Shown here: one piece after another, positions 22,690 to 27,702 of the stretch
How the letters are laid out: each line of letters starts with the position of its first letter
Numbering within the stretch: position 1 is the first letter of the stretch
Program-made: the position numbers and the translations under genes
The notes under the pieces: model-generated
Databases searched by the model: none
Seen by the model: the letters and a program-made list of their open reading frames with translations, nothing else
Told to the model about the DNA's origin: nothing
Source: Cerioporus squamosus
Lineage: Eukaryota > Basidiomycota > Agaricomycetes > Polyporales > Polyporaceae
Assembly (NCBI GenBank): GCA_022592435.1
Contig: JABYQS010000352.1
Span: forward strand, 1-27,702
DNA: 27,702 nt
Direction: 5' to 3'

Positions 22690-23047
22690 GCGTCGGGATG
22701 AATTCTTATCGCACGAGACAAAGACTCGGGCATGAGATGACGAAAATGGTACAAACATTGACAACGCAGTTGGCATGTATACAAAAGGGATGAATACACG
22801 GGTTGCGGATACAGATACAGCATGCAAGCGAGAAGAAGCAGTACAAAGGTGCGAAACGTCCACGCCACCCCGCCGCCAACGAAGAACAAAGCACGGTCGG
22901 GCGTCGGCCAGGAACCACTGACCAGAGAACGATGCGGGGGAGAGCGGCCTGACGAACGACTAACGCGGCGAAAGGGCGATGCGGACGATAGATAGGAATA
23001 TATAACCTCGCGCGTGGACGTGTCCAACGTCCAGGCTCCTCCCGGCC
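22690..23047. other. Convergent intergenic region
   Basis: This 358-bp gap separates the stop codons of the sulfhydrylase gene (plus) and the 240-residue hypothetical gene (minus). It should hold both 3' untranslated regions. No further coding or structural signal was seen. Confidence 0.5.
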
Positions 23048-23957
23048 TCACTCGCCCTCGTCGTCGAACGCCATTGCAGGGTGCAGCGGACGGAAGGAGG
23101 GCAAATTCGCGAGCACCCCGTCGAAGTACTCGTGCTGCGGTGCGCGGTCCCGACACTGCGTCACGAGCCGCAGCCCGTACGGGTACACGACCGTCGGCGG
23201 GATGTGCTGCGCGAGCGGGCTCGGGGCACGCGACTGGTACGGTGAGCTGCAAACAAACATTCATCATCAGCACACAGATTGAACTGACTGATTGCGAGAA
23301 CAGGACGGCTGCTCACTACATGTGGTATCCCTCGTTCGCCTTGTAGGACGGGGAGCGCGACAGGTTGTTGACTGGGGTCGCGGTCCCCTCCGTGGGCGCG
23401 GCGGTGTCGTCGGAGTCGGAACCCTCCGAGGACGCGTGCCCGCCGAACGACAGGGACGAGTCCGGGCGCGGCGACACGTCGTCGAAGTCGCAGTCGTCGG
23501 CCGCTGAGAGGCTGTAGCGGGCCTCTCGGGGGCTGGCGCCGTGCGGCATGCGGGTCCGCCAGCGGTCAGCTCTTGTCCCCTCGACGTTGCCGTGGTTCTC
23601 GCGGTTTGGTTCGTCTGCGCGTCCGTTGTCCTCGACTGGCTCGAGGTGGAGGCACGGCTAGATCGAGGGAAACCACGGTCAACAACACCCACATCACCCG
23701 CAACAAAGACAAACCACCAGACATACCGACGACGACGCCCTGTGCAACGTACCAGCACCGGACGGCCGCTTGGACGACCGCTCTGGCGGCCGGCTCTTCT
23801 CCTGCGTTGGGAGCTTCCCCTTCGCGCCGCTACGCCCGAGCCTCACCCAGCTTGGGCGCCGCTTGTCGCCGGCGACTTTGTTCCCTTTCCCCTTGCCCTT
23901 TCCTCCGACAAGCACCTTCACGAGTGGCTTCGGTAGCGCGATGTCGAAGAGGGGCAT
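23048..23957 (-). CDS. Hypothetical, mostly disordered basic/acidic protein, 240 residues
   Basis: Exons 23957-23753, 23635-23317 and 23246-23048; introns 23636-23752 (117 bp, GTACGT to CCAG) and 23247-23316 (70 bp, GTGAGC to TTTGCAG). Phases fit exactly to 723 nt. The N-terminus, MPLFDIALPKPLVKVLVGG, is hydrophobic and is followed by a Lys/Gly/Arg-rich segment (KGKGKGNKVAGDKRR). The middle is Asp/Ser-rich (DDCDFDDVSPRPDSS). The C-terminal part, YSPYQSRAPSPLAQHIPPTV and EYFDGVLANLPSFRPLHP, looks most conserved and ends DDEGE. The first acceptor was chosen because the nearer CTAG site gives an early stop. No known domain; cellular role unknown. A TATA box lies about 110 bp upstream. Open frames on the plus strand over this gene are taken as shadows. 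Confidence 0.7.
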
Positions 23958-24064
23958 CTTCTCTGTGGTTGCGAGACGCGGGGGATGCAGGGGACGAGGT
24001 ACGCGAGCGGACGAAGACTGTATGGGGAGCCAATGGCGGAACCAAAAGCGCGGGGAGGAGGCGT

Positions 24065-24072
24065 CTTTTATA
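24065..24072 (-). promoter_or_regulatory. TATA box of the 240-residue hypothetical gene
   Basis: On the minus strand this reads TATAAAAG, a canonical TATA box, about 110 bases before the ATG at 23957. The clear core promoter supports transcription of this gene on the minus strand. Confidence 0.6.
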
Positions 24073-25242
24073 CAGATGGCAAAGGCCACCAGAGACAATC
24101 TCGTTGCTGGTGACTGCGCGCGGGGTGTGGAGGGATATGGTTTGATGTGGTTCGCGACGTGTGGCCGTGTGGGGGACCGGGGTGAAGGGTCGCACAAAGG
24201 TCAACAAAGGACAATAGGTCCTGGGCTCCTGATAACGATCACGATCACTGTTACGATTAGTGCGACGATGCAAAACAAAGCTACCTTCTCTGCGGGATCT
24301 GCGTTCACCCGAAATGAAGTCGTCGTGGCCGGGGTGCGTAGTGGCGCGGCTTTGGACCCGGATGTCAATGCGCTGTTCGAATGCGCACAAAGACTTGAAT
24401 GGCGGGTGCGTGGGTTTTGAATGCAGGGCGTGGAGCATATGACCTTCACCGGCCACCCCAGCCACAATGCGGATTGCACAGGCCGTTCTGCGAGGATGGT
24501 CTGTGAAGTCTTGTATGGAGACACTGACTTGCTTTTGTTGTCTGCGCGGTCCGTCTTCCTTGAGAGAACATGCGTATCTTGAGCGGGTAATATGAAGATA
24601 GTATCTCAGCTCGGTATCCTCGCAGTTCGACGGACATTACTGATCATGCAATGTGGTTCACTTTGCTGGCACTGTTACTGAGATTCCACAAGATTGGCAT
24701 GGTTAGATCTCATTGTCAGCAAATGCAGGCGCTTAGACTTGCAATGCTAGCGTTCCAGAAATCACCAGGTGCAAGCTTGAAGGAACTCCAACTTGCCAGT
24801 GAGCAAGGCGCATGGATGATGCATGATGGAGATGGTACAGGAGGACCTGAGGACCGGCTCAGACAGACTCAGACTCGGACGGTCGCAGGCGCCTCCAAGT
24901 TCCCTCCACGTGGCGATCAAGTCTGATCAAGTACTTACTTCGTACTGATCGCAATTTGCAGTCCAACGTCTTGTTGTAACCCCCGAGAAGTGCCGCTAGC
25001 TAGTACCTGTCTTCAGAACCTATCTGCGCGCTGCGTTTGCTTCGCACTTCAATCGTCCGCCATTTTGATCACCCCTGCACCCCAACTTCACTGCTACCTT
25101 CTACTCACTACTCTCGACAGCGTCCTGGAAACGAGCCGCCGATCCCTGTGACGTTGGCCGTCGAGTTCTGCGTCCCGTTTTGCACGAATGCATGCATGGG
25201 TCCTTCTGGTTCGTGCGATATGTCCGAGATGGGCTCCTAAAC
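24073..25242. other. Intergenic region before the right long repeat
   Basis: No supported gene. A 91-codon plus-strand ATG frame at 24651-24926 begins MWFTLLALLLRFHKIGMV and contains ALRLAMLAFQKSPGASLKEL; it is mildly protein-like but unsupported. There is an imperfect hairpin at about 24913-24952 (GCGATCA...TGATCGC) and a GATCACGATCACTG-like low-complexity word near 24236-24250. The last 50 bases resemble an internal part of the adjoining long repeat (see findings). Confidence 0.35.
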
Positions 25243-27702
25243 GGACGGCGATCGTTTGGCGGTGGCCTGCGATAGATTTAAAGGTGCTCGAGTTGACTCT
25301 TCTCCAGAGCTTGCCTGCGGCTGAGATTGCCGCCACACTGCAGGCAGCTCAGGGCTGTGGTCTAGAGCTCTGTTCCTCGCATTCATGTCGGCTGCACAAC
25401 CACTTAAACATCTGCCCATGTCCGCGACAGTCTACCCATTGGCAGGACGTCACAGCGTGCGAGACCCGGCGTTGTACTCTGGAGGCCGGAAGGGAGACAG
25501 GGCCCTCGGGCATTGACAGTGGAGAACGTTCTCGAACGCCGAGTCGCCGCACCGCCCGCGGCCTCGTTGACAAGGACGGTTGGGCAGGGTTTGGACCCCT
25601 CTTCCTCCACCAATCTCGCACGGCGGACGCGAAAACGCACGAACATCCCTCCGAACTGCCCCGCTCCGTAAGCTTGAGCTTGGTGGACGTGACGCGCAGC
25701 CGTGTGCCTCGGGCGCGCCTCGTGGTGCACTGTGCGTGCACTCAATAATCTCCAGAGTCCACTGTCACCACCCAGCGAGCACTGCTTGCCTTGTACTCTT
25801 GACAAGAGAGGACATGAGACGCCGAGTCTGGCGTTTCGCCTTGCATGGAGTCTGTCGCGTCTGTGCATGCGGTATGTCCGAGGTGGGCTCTGGAAATACC
25901 TAGGATCAACCTGCAGTGCTTTCTCCTGACAGCTGCAGGGACTCGCGGGACGTACTGGCGTCCATGAATGCCGAGCGAGCATCATGCAGTACTAGTACAG
26001 GTGAGCAAGCACGTCAATCATCCATCGCTCAGATTCGAACCCCGGAGCGCTACTCGTGCCAAATGCCCATATTCGGCCGCTCATCCGACGTCATAGTATA
26101 CGAGCGCCCGTGCTCGGAGGTCGGGCGGACGCGGTTCACGATGGGGCGGGGCGAGGTCCTCTCTCCTTCTGCTGACGAAGGACGTGTGCACCATATGTAA
26201 GTACGCCGACGTTCTTTCCGCTGCGCCATCCCCAGACCACCGACCGGGAACGCGCTGCAGGCTCCGAGGCGTCCGCGTTACGTGGTCGGACCACTTGATT
26301 ACCAAACGCACTTCCCCGTTTCGGGGTAACCAGTCCCCGACCTCACTTTCTGGCTCAGATCCACGAGTATTCATTTCTGTTTCCGCGGCGGTCCTACGCT
26401 TCCGCGACTCACCAAAGCTGCGGAGGGGCATGATTACCAAGCAAGGAAGGAGGTTTACCGCATGCGAAGCCGCATGCACGTACGCGTCGGTATGTCAGAT
26501 CTGCTCCCGTTCATCCAGTCACTTTCTGACATGACTACCATACCTCCAGGCTGCGGACCGTTATGCAGTAGGTCGGGCGGGGACGTCTCCCGACGCCGTG
26601 TCCCTTCCGAGAGTGCTCTCCGCGCGGGTTAGAACGCACTCGGGGACTCTCGATCAGTCGAATCTCGCAGGAGGCGGATCCAAGATCCATCCCCGTTTCA
26701 ATATGAACCATCTGCTTCCGGGCATCGTGGCCCACCAGCGTGCCCACGTAAGGCATAGCGTTGTCCTGTCCCGGTCCCGACACGAGGTACGCCGTTCCTT
26801 CCCATTTTCATTTCTCGTGCGAGTCGACTCCGGGACTGACTAGGACTTTTAAGTTCCTTCTGTGCGCTCCGGTGCAGATAGGCCATTCACATGCTCGCCG
26901 TACCACAGCGAGCGCATACATACGTGGCAGACCCGGATGGTTTTACTGGCTTCCGCAGCGTGTTCAACATCCGCGAAGAGGTACGCGCGTCCGTTCTCAG
27001 TTTCATATCGCCGTGCTCAGAGCTTGCGCGTACGCCTTCTGCAGGTCATGATTGGTTCCCGGAGGGCCTCGTGTCGTGGTGCTGTGCGGGTGAACGTACG
27101 TGCTGACGCGACTGCTGGGGACTTCGTGGCGTTCGTCCCATCTCTGCTTGTGACTCTGTGACAGCGAGACTGACTCCATGCCACCCCTGCAGGTGCTGTT
27201 TTTTCATAGGCTCCGAGAGTCACAACCTCAGGGACTTGCGTACCCACGTCCGCAGCTCAGCAATGACAGCATGGTGCAGTAGACCCGATCTCCCAGTCGT
27301 TTCTGTGACAGCGGGACGACTATATGCGCCCTCGGACAGGTCAGGCGTTCCCATGTCCGTCTTCCGACACCGAGACACACAACGAACCTGGTGACTTGGT
27401 CGTCCTCGTCCGCAGCGCTGGTCAAAAATTTCTTGCACGAAGTCCCATTGAATGCCCCTCGGACGACCTGTCACGGCTTCAACCGGGTTTGATACGCCCT
27501 CGTCAAGCGGGCACATACGGGTCCTGGCTGTACGGATGAAGCTACATCCCGATGCTAACGCCTTCAAGGCTCACGGACACGGCAGCCCATCACAGTAAGC
27601 CCGACTTCGCTCGGCATTCCACGACGGGCTTGTCGTTGTGGCCTCACACGGACAATCGAGGCCATCCCAGTGCCAGCGTCGAGGCACCTTCCCCGGATCA
27701 TA
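25243..27702 (+). repeat. Right copy of the long inverted repeat (cut by the window end)
   Basis: On the plus strand this matches the reverse complement of 5250-7731. Shared landmarks include the start word GGACGGCGATCGTTTGGCGG, an intron-like GTACGT (27096) to CTGCAG (27192) of 97 bp against 96 bp in the left copy, and the block GTGCCAGCGTCGAGGCACC near the window end. Frames corresponding to those open in the left copy are interrupted here by small indels, while others (26184-26534) are open only here. The repeat probably continues past 27702 for a few tens of bases or more. Confidence 0.85.
25243..27702 (+). pseudogene. Right copy of the unrecognised repeat-borne gene, partial
   Basis: The plus strand repeats the coding-like segments of the left copy in the same order: VVLWRPEGRQGPRALTVENV near 25470-25530, PERYSCQMPIFGRSSDVIVY near 26044-26103 with a GTAAGT donor at 26197, and NMNHLLPGIVAHQRAHVRH near 26702-26758. 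The region equal to the left copy C-terminus (27460-27702) has frame-breaking indels and a lost donor-like site (GATGAAG in place of GGTGAGG), so this copy is likely more decayed at its 3' end. The family is not recognised. The 3' end lies at or beyond the window edge. Confidence 0.3.

Noticed and set aside
23267..23758. Alternative minus-strand frame across intron 1 and exon 2 of the 240-residue gene
   Set aside because: Thr/Arg-rich and conflicts with the spliced model, whose phases fit exactly through all three exons.

Overview
The window looks like chromosomal DNA of a filamentous basidiomycete, probably an Agaricomycete. Real genes are split by many GT-AG introns of about 45-60 bp, the base composition is GC-rich, promoters carry pyrimidine-rich tracts, and the gene families fit (an XPG/GEN1-like nuclease of the type expanded in mushroom genomes, an Sfp1-like zinc-finger protein, a fungal Met17-type enzyme). 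No operons, bacterial ribosome binding sites, CRISPR arrays, rRNA or credible tRNA genes were seen.

Layout. At 446-2552 (minus) lies an eight-exon XPG/GEN1-like structure-specific nuclease with a lysine-rich tail. At 3681-4122 there is a MITE-like element with terminal inverted repeats and several near-perfect palindromes. At 5250-7731 (coding-like strand minus) and 25243-27702 (coding-like strand plus, cut by the window end) are two copies of a repeat of about 2.5 kb in inverted orientation. They carry fragments of an unrecognised intron-bearing gene and bracket 17.5 kb of sequence. From 7.7 to 12.4 kb I see no convincing gene, only low-complexity patches.

The core holds the recognisable housekeeping genes: an Sfp1/JAZF1-like C2H2 protein (12610-14840, plus), a possible small three-exon gene (18497-19096, minus), O-acetylhomoserine sulfhydrylase (20720-22689, plus, 12 exons), and a disordered 240-residue hypothetical protein (23048-23957, minus) convergent with it. 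Weaker coding candidates lie at 15273-16540 (minus) and 20193-20519 (minus).

The most striking global pattern is that all three recognisable conserved genes need single-base corrections to read through: one extra base in the zinc-finger gene near 14183, one extra base in the sulfhydrylase gene near 21977, and one or two problems in the nuclease gene. With these corrections every exon phase fits exactly. This suggests residual sequencing indels more than true gene decay, but the sequence alone cannot decide. The second notable item is the inverted repeat pair, whose encoded protein I do not recognise.
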